Assembly (NCBI RefSeq): GCF_026342015.1
Contig: NZ_JAPENL010000003.1
Location: 930,001 to 994,000, forward strand
Direction: 5' to 3'
From: Micromonospora lupini
GTDB taxonomy: Bacteria > Actinomycetota > Actinomycetes > Mycobacteriales > Micromonosporaceae
Length of the DNA stretch: 64,000 nt
The notes under the pieces are model-generated. The model was given only the letters and a program-made list of their open reading frames with translations. It did no database searches and had not been told where the DNA came from. Position numbers and translations under genes: made by a program. Of the stretch, positions 17,584 to 26,247 are shown in pieces. The first letter of the stretch is position 1, and every line of letters begins with the position of its first letter.

Positions 17584-19068
17584 GTGGACGAACACGACAT
17601 GCTGCTCTCCCCCGCCGGCGTCGACGCGCTGCGCACCGCGCTGACCCGGACCGGGTTCACCAGCCACGGCATCGCCGAGCGGCTGGGCGCGCAGGCCACC
17701 GGCGCGGTCGCCCGCAACGACTACCGGGCGGCGCTGCGCGCCACCGAGGACGGCGACCCGCTCGGCACCCTGATCCGGGTGTTCATCTGCGACCAGACCG
17801 AGCCGGAGGCCGCGGTGGCCGCCGCGCTGGCGCCGCTCACGGTGGAGGAGGCGCTGGCCGGCGGGCTTGTCGAGAGGTACGGCGACGGTCTGCGCGCCGG
17901 CGTCGACCTGGAGCCGTACGGGGACGACTGGTGGGTGCTCGCCGACGTGCCGGCCAGCGCCCGGCCGGGTCGCCCGCTGCACGCCGAGCACGTGCTGGGG
18001 ATCGGCGGCGCCACCCAGACCCTGATCGGCGCGACAGTGCGCCGGCGGGTGGGCAGCGCGCTGGACCTGGGCACCGGCTCCGGCGTCCAGGCCCTGCACC
18101 TGGCCACCCACGCCGACACGGTGACCGCCACGGACCTCTCCGAGCGGGCCCTGCGCTTCGCCGCGACCACCGCCGCCCTCAACGGCCAGGACTGGGAGCT
18201 GCTGCGCGGCGACCTGGTCGCCCCGGTGGCCGGCCGTCGCTTCGACCTGGTGGTGAGCAATCCGCCGTTCGTGGTCGGCCCGGGTACGACCACGCACGTC
18301 TACCGCGACTCGGGGCGGGTGGGTGACGCGATCGCCGCCGAACTGGCCGCCGCCGCCCCCGGTCTGCTCACCGAGGGCGGCACCATGCAGTACCTGGCGA
18401 ACTGGGTGCACGTCGCCGGCGAGGAGTGGGACGAGCGGGTGGCCGGCTGGTTCGCCGGCACCGGCCTGGACGCCTGGGTGATCCAGCGCGAGGTGGCCGA
18501 CCCGATGGCGTACGTCGACCTGTGGCTCACCGACGTCGGCGAGGGCGCCGACCCGCAGCGGGCGGCCGTCTGGCTGGACTGGTTCGATGCGCACAAGATC
18601 GAGGGGATCGGCTTCGGCATCGTGTCGCTGCGTCGAGGCGGGCACGCAGATCCGGTGGTCCGCGTGGAGGACCTGCGTCAGCGGGTACAGCCGCCGCTGG
18701 GTGACCAGATCGGCGCCTGGTTCGACCGCCAGGACTTCCTGCGGGTACGCGACACCGACGCGCTGCTCGCCGAGCGCTACCGGGCGGCCGACGGCCTCCA
18801 GCTGCGCCAGGAGGCCACCATGGGCGACGAGGGCTGGGCTGTGGATCGGCAGGTGCTCGCGATGCCGCACGGCCTGCGCTGGACCGAGGAGATCGACCCG
18901 CTGGTGCTGGCGCTTGTCGGTGGGGCCGACGGCCGGCTGCCGCTGCGCGACCAGCTCGCCCTGCTCGCCGCGGCCCACGACGTCGAACCCGCGGAGATGG
19001 CCGAGGCCGCCGGCCCGATCGTCGCGCACCTGGTGGAGCGCGGCTTCATCGAGCCGGTGACCGAGTGA
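17584..19068 (+). CDS. class I SAM-dependent methyltransferase (HemK/RsmC-like)
   Basis: A 494-aa protein. A helical N-terminal domain (1-130, DUF7059-like) precedes a Rossmann methyltransferase domain with motif I LDLGTGSGVQALHLA (about 160-174) and the NPPF catalytic motif (VVSNPPFVV, about 222-230). NPPF is typical of enzymes methylating an amide or exocyclic amino group. The C-terminal 170 residues are winged-helix-like. GTG at 17584. Its stop overlaps the start of the pentapeptide-repeat ORF (GTGATG). Confidence 0.88.
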   Translation: MDEHDMLLSPAGVDALRTALTRTGFTSHGIAERLGAQATGAVARNDYRAALRATEDGDPLGTLIRVFICDQTEPEAAVAAALAPLTVEEALAGGLVERYGDGLRAGVDLEPYGDDWWVLADVPASARPGRPLHAEHVLGIGGATQTLIGATVRRRVGSALDLGTGSGVQALHLATHADTVTATDLSERALRFAATTAALNGQDWELLRGDLVAPVAGRRFDLVVSNPPFVVGPGTTTHVYRDSGRVGDAIAAELAAAAPGLLTEGGTMQYLANWVHVAGEEWDERVAGWFAGTGLDAWVIQREVADPMAYVDLWLTDVGEGADPQRAAVWLDWFDAHKIEGIGFGIVSLRRGGHADPVVRVEDLRQRVQPPLGDQIGAWFDRQDFLRVRDTDALLAERYRAADGLQLRQEATMGDEGWAVDRQVLAMPHGLRWTEEIDPLVLALVGGADGRLPLRDQLALLAAAHDVEPAEMAEAAGPIVAHLVERGFIEPVTE

Positions 19069-19301
19069 TGCGGGCAGACGTGCGAGGCGGGACGGCGGCC
19101 GGCGGTCTCGCGGACGGCCGCGTCCCGGACGGCCGCGTCCCGGACGGCCGCGTCCCGGACGGCCCCGCGACAAGCAGCCCCGCGCCTGGCAGCCCCGCGC
19201 CTGGCAGCCCCGCGCCTGGCGGCCTCGCGACAAGCGGCCTCGCGACAAGCGGCCTCGCGACAAGCGGCCTCGCGACAAGCGGCCTCGCGGCGGGCTGCTG
19301 A
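19068..19301 (+). CDS. pentapeptide-repeat small ORF between methyltransferase and dtd
   Basis: A 77-aa ORF made almost entirely of five-residue repeats: DGRVP (about 3.5 copies), SPAPG (3) and LATSG (4). I do not recognise it. It starts with ATG overlapping the upstream TGA (TGATG at 19066-19070), and its own TGA shares a base with the dtd ATG (19299-19303). All repeat units are 15 bp, so expansion keeps frame. It could be a real translated linker allowing ribosomes to reach dtd, or merely repeat DNA that happens to be open. Confidence 0.4.
   Translation: MRADVRGGTAAGGLADGRVPDGRVPDGRVPDGPATSSPAPGSPAPGSPAPGGLATSGLATSGLATSGLATSGLAAGC
19111..19295 (+). repeat. 15-bp tandem repeat tract (three sequence types)
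   Basis: CGGACGGCCGCGTCC occurs three times at 19111, 19126 and 19141. From 19161, nine 15-bp units follow in constant register: GGCCCCGCGACAAGC, then AGCCCCGCGCCTGGC (3 copies), GGCCTCGCGACAAGC (4 copies) and GGCCTCGCGGCGGGC. There are no spacers. Confidence 0.9.
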
Positions 19302-19723
19302 TGCGGGCCGTGGTGCAGACCGTCGGACGGGCCAGCGTGACAGTGGACGGTGAGGTGGTCGGCGCCATCTCCGACGGCCTGCTGGTGCTGCTCGGAGTGA
19401 CCCACACCGACACGGCGGAGACCGCTCGGACGATGGCCCGAAAGGTGCACGAGCTGCGCATCCTGGACGACGAGCGCTCCGCCGCCGACGCCGGTGCGCC
19501 GATCCTGGTGGTCAGCCAGTTCACCCTCTACGGCGACGCCCGCAAGGGTCGCCGTCCAAGCTGGACGGCAGCCGCCCCCGCCGACGTGGCCGAGCCACTG
19601 GTGACAGCGGTGGTCGACGCGCTCCGTGAACGAGGCGCCAAGGTCGAAACAGGCCGCTTCCGAGCCCACATGCTCGTCGAAAGCACCAACATAGGCCCCC
19701 AAACAATCCTCCTAGACCTCTAA
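19301..19723 (+). CDS. dtd: D-aminoacyl-tRNA deacylase
   Basis: Hydrolyses D-aminoacyl-tRNAs (and Gly-tRNA-Ala), a translation proofreading step. 140 aa, standard length. Both family motifs are present: VSQFTLYGD and, at the C-terminus, NIGPQTILLDL (Gly-Pro active-site motif). ATG at 19301 overlaps the stop of the repeat ORF and has no good ribosome site of its own, suggesting translation by coupling. Confidence 0.95.
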   Translation: MRAVVQTVGRASVTVDGEVVGAISDGLLVLLGVTHTDTAETARTMARKVHELRILDDERSAADAGAPILVVSQFTLYGDARKGRRPSWTAAAPADVAEPLVTAVVDALRERGAKVETGRFRAHMLVESTNIGPQTILLDL

Positions 19724-19746
19724 CCCCCACCCCACCCCCCTCTCTT

Positions 19747-19806
19747 GGTGATCAAGAGGTTTGCGTCATATCGAGCCCGAATCCTGACGCAAACTTCTTG
19801 ATCACC
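19747..19806. repeat. long inverted repeat, GATCAAGAGGTTTGCGTCA family
   Basis: Arms 19747-19768 and 19785-19806 pair at 21 of 22 positions with a 16-nt loop. Located between convergent dtd and the Spo0M-like gene. Shares its arm core with the element at 52798-52879. Confidence 0.85.
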
Positions 19807-19869
19807 GGGACAGGACAGGGCGGGACAGGGCGGGGGCGGGGGTGGGGTGGGGTGGGGTGGGGGGGCCGG

Positions 19870-20658
19870 TTAGGGGAAGGGGTCTCGGCGGGATAGGGAT
19901 CCGCGGAGCCAGGTGTCCAGTTCGGCGGTCCAGTCGGTGGTGTCTGCGGTGGCGTGCTCGACGGTGAACCGGCCGAAGGCGTCCCGGCCCTCGGTGAAGA
20001 CGCCGCCGCGCTTGTCGACCTCCAGCACCACCTGCATCTGTCGCGCGTCGGCGATGAAGGTGATCTCCAACTGGTTGATCGACCCGGCGTACTGCGGCGC
20101 CGGGCTGAACTCGATCTCCTGGTAGAACGGCAACGTCTGCCGTACGCCGTAGAGGTGCCCACGCTCCACGTCGGCGCGCGCGAAGCGGAAGCCCAGCCGC
20201 AGCAACGCCTCAAGCAGCCGCTCCTGCGTGGGCAACGGGTGCACCACCACGGCGTCCAGGTCGCTCGTGTCGACGGCGCGCGCGACCTCCAGCTCGGTCC
20301 GCAGGCCCATCGTCATGCCGTGCAGGTGCTGCCCGTACAGCTCGGTGACGGGTGTCTCCCAGGGCACGTCGAAGCGGAACGGAAGATCGTGGCGCTGCCC
20401 CGGCTCCAACCGGAACGCGCCGGTGATCCGCTGGCGGTGGAACTCCTGAGTGGTGTCGTAGTCGTTGTCGCCGCTCTCCACCTCGACCCGGGTGACCAGG
20501 CCGAGCGTGACGTGCTCGATGTCTACCTGATGGTCCCCGCCGAGCACCTGGATGCGGCCCTCCAACTGCCCGCCGGGCCGGCAGTTCGGGTTGGCGAGCA
20601 CCGTCTCGACCGACGGGCCGCCGACCCCCATCGCCTTCATGAGCCGCTTGAAGACCAC
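19870..20658 (-). CDS. Spo0M/sporulation-control family protein
   Basis: A 262-aa arrestin-like beta-sandwich protein of the Spo0M family. It starts VFKRLMKAMGVGGPSVETVL, as typical members do. The GTG at 20658 is preceded by GGAGGA; an upstream ATG at 20670 is possible. Conserved features include NPNCRPGGQLEGRI (strand pair) and DLPFRFDVPWETPVT. Members are cytosolic regulators of sporulation or cell-shape processes; a developmental role here is an inference. Confidence 0.9.
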   Translation of the reverse strand: MVFKRLMKAMGVGGPSVETVLANPNCRPGGQLEGRIQVLGGDHQVDIEHVTLGLVTRVEVESGDNDYDTTQEFHRQRITGAFRLEPGQRHDLPFRFDVPWETPVTELYGQHLHGMTMGLRTELEVARAVDTSDLDAVVVHPLPTQERLLEALLRLGFRFARADVERGHLYGVRQTLPFYQEIEFSPAPQYAGSINQLEITFIADARQMQVVLEVDKRGGVFTEGRDAFGRFTVEHATADTTDWTAELDTWLRGSLSRRDPFP

Positions 20659-20891
20659 ACAGTCCTCCATCGTCGGACCACGCCGACCCGGGTCGGCCGA
20701 CCTGCCCGCAACGTAGCCGGGCGGCGCACGCAACCGCCGGGACGACACACCGCGGCAACGATCCGGCCGGATTCCTGTCGGGTGCCCGATCGCCTCACTC
20801 CCGTTTCACGCCCCGCCCGCCAAGCTGTGTGTCACACCGGCACCACTGAGCCGGAGACGCGGCACAGACGTGGACACGGGGAGAGACAGAG

Positions 20892-21908
20892 ATGGTCCTG
20901 CAGATGACGGAACACCGGACGCGCCCGGGCACCAGCACCGAGACCAACAAGCCCGCCGAGGCCCTCACCGACCTTGACGCCACCGACGAGCGCGGTATCT
21001 CCACCGACCTGGTCCGGGCGTACCTGAACGGGATCGGCCGGACGAAGCTGCTCAGCGCGGCGCAGGAGGTCGACCTGGCCCGCCGGATCGAGGCCGGCCT
21101 GTTCGCCGACGAGAAGCTCGCCACCTGCACCCCCGTCTCCGAGGAGCTGCGGGCCGACCTCGAGCTGATCGTCGCCGAGGGCCGCGCCGCCAAGGACCAC
21201 CTGCTGGAGGCGAACCTGCGGCTGGTGGTCAGCATCGCCAAGCGCTACACGGGACGTGGGATGGCCTTCCTCGACCTGATCCAGGAGGGCAACCTGGGCC
21301 TCATCCGGGCTGTGGAGAAGTTCGACTACGCCAAGGGTTACAAGTTCTCCACGTACGCGACCTGGTGGATCCGGCAGGCGATCACCCGCGCCATGGCCGA
21401 CCAGGCCCGCACCATCCGCATTCCCGTGCACATGGTCGAGCAGGTCAACCGGATGGTCCGGTCCCGCCGCGAACTGGCGGTGACGCTGGGCCGCGAGCCC
21501 ACTGTCGCCGAGGTCGCCCGCGCCCTGGACATCTCCGAGTTCCAGGTCATCGAGCTGATCTCGTACGACCGCGAGCCGGTCAGCCTGGACCAGGCCGTCG
21601 GCGACGACGGCGAGAGCGCGCTCGGTGACTTCGTGGCCTCGGTGGACCCGCGCACCGACCCGGGCGAGGGCGCCGCGCAGGGCGAACTGCGCAACGAGGT
21701 AAGCATCGTGCTGTCCACGCTGTCGCAGCGGGAGCAGGCGGTCATCCGGCTCCGGTTCGGGCTGGACGACGGCCGGCAGCGCACCCTGGACGAGGTCGGC
21801 CGGGAGTTCGGCCTGTCCCGTGAGCGCATCCGGCAGATCGAGAAGGTGACGTTGCTGAAGCTGCGCGCTCCGGAGCGGGCGCAGCGCCTGGAGGCGTACG
21901 CCTGCTGA
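20892..21908 (+). CDS. sigB: RNA polymerase sigma factor, SigB/HrdB-paralogue type
   Basis: A 338-aa group 2 sigma-70 factor, nearly identical to SigA in regions 2.1-2.4 (RYTGRGMAFLDLIQEGNLGL, FSTYATWWIRQAI) but without its long N-terminal domain. Region 4.2 ends LSRERIRQIEKVTLLKLRAP. It corresponds to mycobacterial SigB, also encoded close to ideR; here ideR is 5 kb downstream. Such factors support stress and stationary-phase transcription. ATG at 20892; an internal ATG at 20904 is an alternative. Confidence 0.94.
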   Translation: MVLQMTEHRTRPGTSTETNKPAEALTDLDATDERGISTDLVRAYLNGIGRTKLLSAAQEVDLARRIEAGLFADEKLATCTPVSEELRADLELIVAEGRAAKDHLLEANLRLVVSIAKRYTGRGMAFLDLIQEGNLGLIRAVEKFDYAKGYKFSTYATWWIRQAITRAMADQARTIRIPVHMVEQVNRMVRSRRELAVTLGREPTVAEVARALDISEFQVIELISYDREPVSLDQAVGDDGESALGDFVASVDPRTDPGEGAAQGELRNEVSIVLSTLSQREQAVIRLRFGLDDGRQRTLDEVGREFGLSRERIRQIEKVTLLKLRAPERAQRLEAYAC

Positions 21909-21926
21909 CGCGACCGGACGCGCAGG

Positions 21927-21955
21927 GAAGGCTCCGGCGGTTCGCCGGGGCCTTC
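21927..21955 (+). terminator. hairpin after sigB
   Basis: Arms GAAGGCTCCGGCG (21927-21939) and CGCCGGGGCCTTC (21943-21955), one G-T type mismatch, 18 bp after the sigB stop. Confidence 0.6.
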
Positions 21956-22017
21956 ACTGCTGTCGAGGTGCTTGACTGTGGCACCGATCGGCTGCGTGAC
22001 GACGCGAGGAGAGTGCC

Positions 22018-22425
22018 ATGAACTGGACGTTGGAAGTGGTGATCGTGCCGGTCTCCGATGTGGACCGGGCGAAGACGTTCTACGCCGACCAGATCGGCTT
22101 CGCCGTCGACCATGACACGGTGATCAGCGAGGACGTGCGCCTCGTCCAGCTGACGCCGCCCGGCTCCGGCTGCTCGATCGTGATCGGCACGGGCGTGGTC
22201 CCGGAGATGCCGCCGGGTTCGCTCCGGGGCCTGCAACTGGTGGTGCCCGACCTGAAGCGGGCCCACGCGGAGCTCGTCGAGCGTGGCGTGGAGGTCAGCG
22301 ACATCCAGGTGCTGGGCCAGAACCCGCGGCCGACGCCGGACCCGCTGGACAACGTCGGCTTCGTCTTCTTCGCCGACCCGGACGGCAACACCTGGGGCGT
22401 CCAGCAGATCTCCAGCCGCGCCTGA
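22018..22425 (+). CDS. VOC-family (glyoxalase/dioxygenase fold) protein
   Basis: A 135-aa vicinal-oxygen-chelate protein with two beta-alpha-beta-beta-beta modules: VIVPVSDVDRAKTFYADQIGF at the start and FFADPDGNTWGVQQI at the end, where the final Glu/Gln metal position is Gln here. Reaction unknown; such single-domain proteins are often glyoxalase-, bleomycin-resistance- or epimerase-like. ATG at 22018, RBS GAGGAG upstream. Confidence 0.88.
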   Translation: MNWTLEVVIVPVSDVDRAKTFYADQIGFAVDHDTVISEDVRLVQLTPPGSGCSIVIGTGVVPEMPPGSLRGLQLVVPDLKRAHAELVERGVEVSDIQVLGQNPRPTPDPLDNVGFVFFADPDGNTWGVQQISSRA

Positions 22426-22435
22426 CCGGTCACGC

Positions 22436-24991
22436 TCACAGACGCCGGGGGCCGGTGTCCGGGCGGGCGGCCACGCCGCCGACCCGCACCTCGGCGTGCA
22501 GGACGGAGATGCCGTCCGGGCGGGCGAGGACCGGGTTGAGTGTCAACGAGCGCACCCGGGGCTGGTCGTCGGCGAGCTGACCGACCCGCAGCAGCAGGTC
22601 GGCCAGGGCCGCCCGGTCCACCGGCGCCGCGCCCCGGTGCCCCCGCAACAGCGGTGCCGCCCGGGGCTCGTCGACAAGCTCGGCGGCGTCGGTGTCGGTC
22701 AGCGGCACCGCCCGCCAGGCCCGATCGCCAAGCAGCTCGGTGGCGACCCCGCCGAGGCCGAAGCCGACGACCGGCCCGAACGCCGGATCTTCCACCACCT
22801 CCACCACGCAGGCCACGCCCGGTGGGACCATCGGCTGCACCAACACGTCCGCGCCGAAGCCGGCGGCCATCTCGACGTACGCGCGGCGGACGCTCGCCTC
22901 GTCGGGCAGGTCGAGGCGGACCGCGCCCAGGTCGAGCCGGTGCCGCAGCCCCGCGGCGGCGGCCTTGAGGGCCACCGGAAAACCCACCCGGGCCGCCGCG
23001 TCGACCGCCGCGTCAATCGAGCCCACGGGCACCGACGCGACGGTCTCGATGCCGTACGCGGCCAGCAGCGCCTCCGCGTCGGCGCTGTCGGCGCGCAGCG
23101 CGGCCGCTGCGGCGTCCCGGTCGATCCCTGGCAGGTCGGGGGCGACACCCGGAGGACGGCGCAGCCACTCGGCGTACCGGTGCGCCCGGGCGAGGGCCCG
23201 GACGGCCTCCTCCACACCGCCGTACGCGGGCACCCCGGCCGGCAACCGACCGACCAGGAACGTCGCCACGGTCGGCTTGCCCAGGGCGAGGGCGGCCGGC
23301 AGCGCGGCGGTGACGTCGGCGTCCACCTCGGTGCGTTGGCCGGGCAGCGGCGGGGCGAAGACCACGACGAGGGCGTCCACCCGGTCGTCGCCGGCCGTCT
23401 CGGCGAGGGCGGCGGCGAACTCGCCCGCGCCGGCGCTCGGCGCGACGTCGCGCGGATAGCCCTCGGCGACGGTCAGTCCCTGCCCCACACAGGCCGTGGC
23501 GGCCAGGCCGGTAAGCGCCGACGAGTTGCCGACCACGCCGATCCGGCCGCCGGTGGGCAGCGGCTGGTTGGCCAGCAACACCCCCACGTCGAGCAGCTCC
23601 GGCACGGTGTCGACCCGGATCACCCCGGACTGGGCGAAGAGCGCTGCCACCGCCACCTCGTCCGGGCCTGCGGTGTCGCCCACACCGGACGGGCGGGCCG
23701 GTGAGGCGAGCGCGACGACCGGTTTCGCGCGGCCGATCCGCCGGGCCAGGCGGGCGAACTTGCGCGGATTGCCGAACGTCTCCAGGTACAACATGATCAC
23801 GTCGGTGCCGGGGTCGTCCTGCCAGTACTGCAGGAGGTCGTTGCCGGAGACGTCGGCCCGGTTGCCCGCCGACACGAAGCTGGACAGCCCGAGGCCACGC
23901 CGGTCCGCCTCGGCGAGCAGCGCCACCCCGAACGCGCCGGACTGGCTGAAGATGCCGACCCGCCCGGCCGGCGGCAGCGCCGGGGCGAGGGTGGCGTTGA
24001 GGCGTACCGCCGGGTCGGTGTTCGCCACGCCCAGGCAGTTCGGGCCGATCACGCGCATCCCGGCGGCGTGCGCCGCGCGGACCAGCGCACGCTGCGTGGC
24101 CGCGCCCTCCGGGCCGGCCTCGGCGAAGCCGGCCGAGATCACGACCAGGCCGTGCACCCCGGCGGCGGCCGCGTCGGCGACCACCGCGGTCGCCGCCTCC
24201 GGCGGGACCGCCACCACCGCCAGGTCCACAGCGACCCCGGCGTCGACGGCGCGGGGGTACGCGGGCAGCCCCGCCACCGTCGACGCGCTCGGATGCACGG
24301 GCACCACGGCTCCCGTGAACCCGCCGTCGCGCAGGTGCCCGAGGACCGCCGCGCCGACGCCCTGGCCGGTGCCGCTCGCCCCGTAGACGGCGATGCCGCG
24401 CGGGGCGAGCAGCCGGGCGATCGAGCGGGCCTCGGTGCGGTGCTCCCGGCCGCGCTGCACCTCCAGGGTCGTCTCCGTCGGGGCGATCGGGAAGCTCAGG
24501 TGCACCACACCGTCGGCGTACGCGCGCTGCACCTGGTAGCCGAAGTCGGAGAAGACCCGCAGCATCGTCCCGTTGGCCGGCAGCACCTCGGCGACGAAAC
24601 TCATGATGCCGTTGCGCCGCGCGGCGTCGGCCAGGTGTTCCATCAGCACCGAGCCGATGCCCCGACCCTGGAAGGCGTCCTCGACCACGAAGGCGACCTC
24701 CGCCTCCGGCGCCTGCGGCCCGAGCCGTTCGTACCGGCCGACCGCGACGAGCAGGTCCCCGGCCAGCACCACGAACGCCTCCCGGTCGTGGTGGTCGACA
24801 GTGACGAACCGGACCAGATCCCGCTGCGGGATGCGCGGGTACGGCGAGAAGTAACGCAGGTAGCGGGTGCGCTCGGAGAACCGGCTGTGCATCGCCACGA
24901 CCGCCGGCGCGTCGTCCGGGCTGATCGCTCGCAGCTGGACGGTGCTGCCGTCGCTGAGCAGCACGTCCACCGGCTGGTCCACTGTCGTCAC
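22436..24991 (-). CDS. GNAT acetyltransferase fused to ADP-forming acyl-CoA synthetase-like domains (protein acetyltransferase)
   Basis: An 851-aa two-part protein. Residues about 1-175 form a GNAT domain (acetyl-CoA loop EDAFQGRGIGSVL). Residues about 190-640 are CoA-binding and CoA-ligase domains (GIAVYGASGTGQGVG; IGPNCLGVAN; FSQSGAFGVALL), and about 650-851 an ATP-grasp domain. GNAT at the N-terminus is the reverse of enterobacterial Pat/PatZ and matches the Streptomyces PatA order. It probably acetylates lysines of acyl-CoA synthetases. It lies directly downstream of acuC (27-bp gap), a deacetylase partner. GTG at 24991 with GGGAGGA upstream. Confidence 0.88.
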   Translation of the reverse strand: MTTVDQPVDVLLSDGSTVQLRAISPDDAPAVVAMHSRFSERTRYLRYFSPYPRIPQRDLVRFVTVDHHDREAFVVLAGDLLVAVGRYERLGPQAPEAEVAFVVEDAFQGRGIGSVLMEHLADAARRNGIMSFVAEVLPANGTMLRVFSDFGYQVQRAYADGVVHLSFPIAPTETTLEVQRGREHRTEARSIARLLAPRGIAVYGASGTGQGVGAAVLGHLRDGGFTGAVVPVHPSASTVAGLPAYPRAVDAGVAVDLAVVAVPPEAATAVVADAAAAGVHGLVVISAGFAEAGPEGAATQRALVRAAHAAGMRVIGPNCLGVANTDPAVRLNATLAPALPPAGRVGIFSQSGAFGVALLAEADRRGLGLSSFVSAGNRADVSGNDLLQYWQDDPGTDVIMLYLETFGNPRKFARLARRIGRAKPVVALASPARPSGVGDTAGPDEVAVAALFAQSGVIRVDTVPELLDVGVLLANQPLPTGGRIGVVGNSSALTGLAATACVGQGLTVAEGYPRDVAPSAGAGEFAAALAETAGDDRVDALVVVFAPPLPGQRTEVDADVTAALPAALALGKPTVATFLVGRLPAGVPAYGGVEEAVRALARAHRYAEWLRRPPGVAPDLPGIDRDAAAAALRADSADAEALLAAYGIETVASVPVGSIDAAVDAAARVGFPVALKAAAAGLRHRLDLGAVRLDLPDEASVRRAYVEMAAGFGADVLVQPMVPPGVACVVEVVEDPAFGPVVGFGLGGVATELLGDRAWRAVPLTDTDAAELVDEPRAAPLLRGHRGAAPVDRAALADLLLRVGQLADDQPRVRSLTLNPVLARPDGISVLHAEVRVGGVAARPDTGPRRL

Positions 24992-25017
24992 CGGCGTGGT
25001 CCTCCCCCGGCCCGGCC

Positions 25018-26199
25018 CTAGTCCCGGGGGTCGTACGGGTCGAGCCCGAGCAGCGGGAAGACGGCCTTGCGGGTCGCCGCGATCGCCCGGTCCACCGCGT
25101 TCGGCTCGCCCGTCGGCTGCCACGGCTCGTACGACGGGTCCGCGTCGTCGGTCATCCGCAGCGGAATCTCCCGGCCCGGTCGACGGGCCGCGGCCAGCTC
25201 CCGCCAGGCCGGCGGGGTGAGCGTCGCCGGGGCGATCGGGTCGCCGGTCGCCACGGCCAGCAGGTGGCTCCAGGCTCGGGGCACCACCTCGACGAGCGCG
25301 TACCCACCGCCGCCGGTGGCCACCCAGCGGCCCTCGCACAACTCGTCGGCGAGCGCCCGCATCGCCAGGTAGGTGGCGCGCTGCCCGTCCACAGTCAGGT
25401 TCAGGTCGGCGAGGGGATCCAGCCGGTGTCCGTCCGCGCCGCACTGGCTCACCAGCACCTGCGGTCGGAACGCGCGCAGCACCGACGGCACGATCGCGTG
25501 GAACGCCCGCTGCCAACCGGTGTCGTCGACGCCGGGCGGCAGGGGCATGTTCACCGCGCTGCCCTGCGCGCCCGGCCCACCCGTCTCGTCCGGGAAGCCG
25601 GTGCCGGGAAAGAGCGCGAGTGGCGTCTCGTGCAGGCTGACCGTGAGCACCCGGGGGTCGTCCCAGAAGACCTCCTGCACCCCGTCGCCGTGGTGCACGT
25701 CCACGTCGACGTACGCGATCCGCTCCGCGCCCAGGTCGAGCAGGCGGGCGATGGCCACCGCCGGATCGTTGTAGACGCAGAAGCCGGACGCGCGGGCGGG
25801 CATCGCGTGGTGCAGCCCGCCGGCCACGTTCACGGCCCGGAGGGCGTCACCACGCCACACTGCCTCCGCGGCGGCAACTGTCGCGCCGGTGATCAGGGCG
25901 CTGGCCTCGTGCATCCCCTCGAAGACCGGGTTGTCGGAGGTGCCCAGCCCGTACCCGGCGAACAGCGGGTCACGCGGCGCGGCCCGCACCGCGGCCAGGT
26001 ACGCCGGGTGGTGCACGCGGGTGAGCAGGGCGTCGTCGGCGGGCTCCGGCGTGACCACGCGTACCCCGGGACGGTCCAGGATGCCCAGCTCCTGGGCGAG
26101 CGCGACGGTCAGCTCCACCCGGACCGGGTCGAGCGGATGGTCACCCATGTTGTAGGCGAGCAGCGAGGGGTCCCACACCACCACCGTGTCGTCGGACAT
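25018..26199 (-). CDS. acuC: acetoin utilisation protein AcuC (class I-type lysine deacetylase)
   Basis: A 393-aa zinc hydrolase of the histone-deacetylase superfamily. Active-site elements are visible: GGLHHAMP (His pair), YVDVDVHHGDGVQ (metal-binding Asp-His), SQCGADGHRLDPL (second Asp) and TGGGGY (Tyr). It should remove acetyl groups from proteins such as acetyl-CoA synthetase. Co-directional with the GNAT fusion gene, making a likely acetylation/deacetylation module. ATG at 26199. Confidence 0.94.
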   Translation of the reverse strand: MSDDTVVVWDPSLLAYNMGDHPLDPVRVELTVALAQELGILDRPGVRVVTPEPADDALLTRVHHPAYLAAVRAAPRDPLFAGYGLGTSDNPVFEGMHEASALITGATVAAAEAVWRGDALRAVNVAGGLHHAMPARASGFCVYNDPAVAIARLLDLGAERIAYVDVDVHHGDGVQEVFWDDPRVLTVSLHETPLALFPGTGFPDETGGPGAQGSAVNMPLPPGVDDTGWQRAFHAIVPSVLRAFRPQVLVSQCGADGHRLDPLADLNLTVDGQRATYLAMRALADELCEGRWVATGGGGYALVEVVPRAWSHLLAVATGDPIAPATLTPPAWRELAAARRPGREIPLRMTDDADPSYEPWQPTGEPNAVDRAIAATRKAVFPLLGLDPYDPRD

Positions 26200-26247
26200 G
26201 AGCCCATCGTCGCACGAGGACCGTCGGCAACCCGTCGCACGCGCTGG

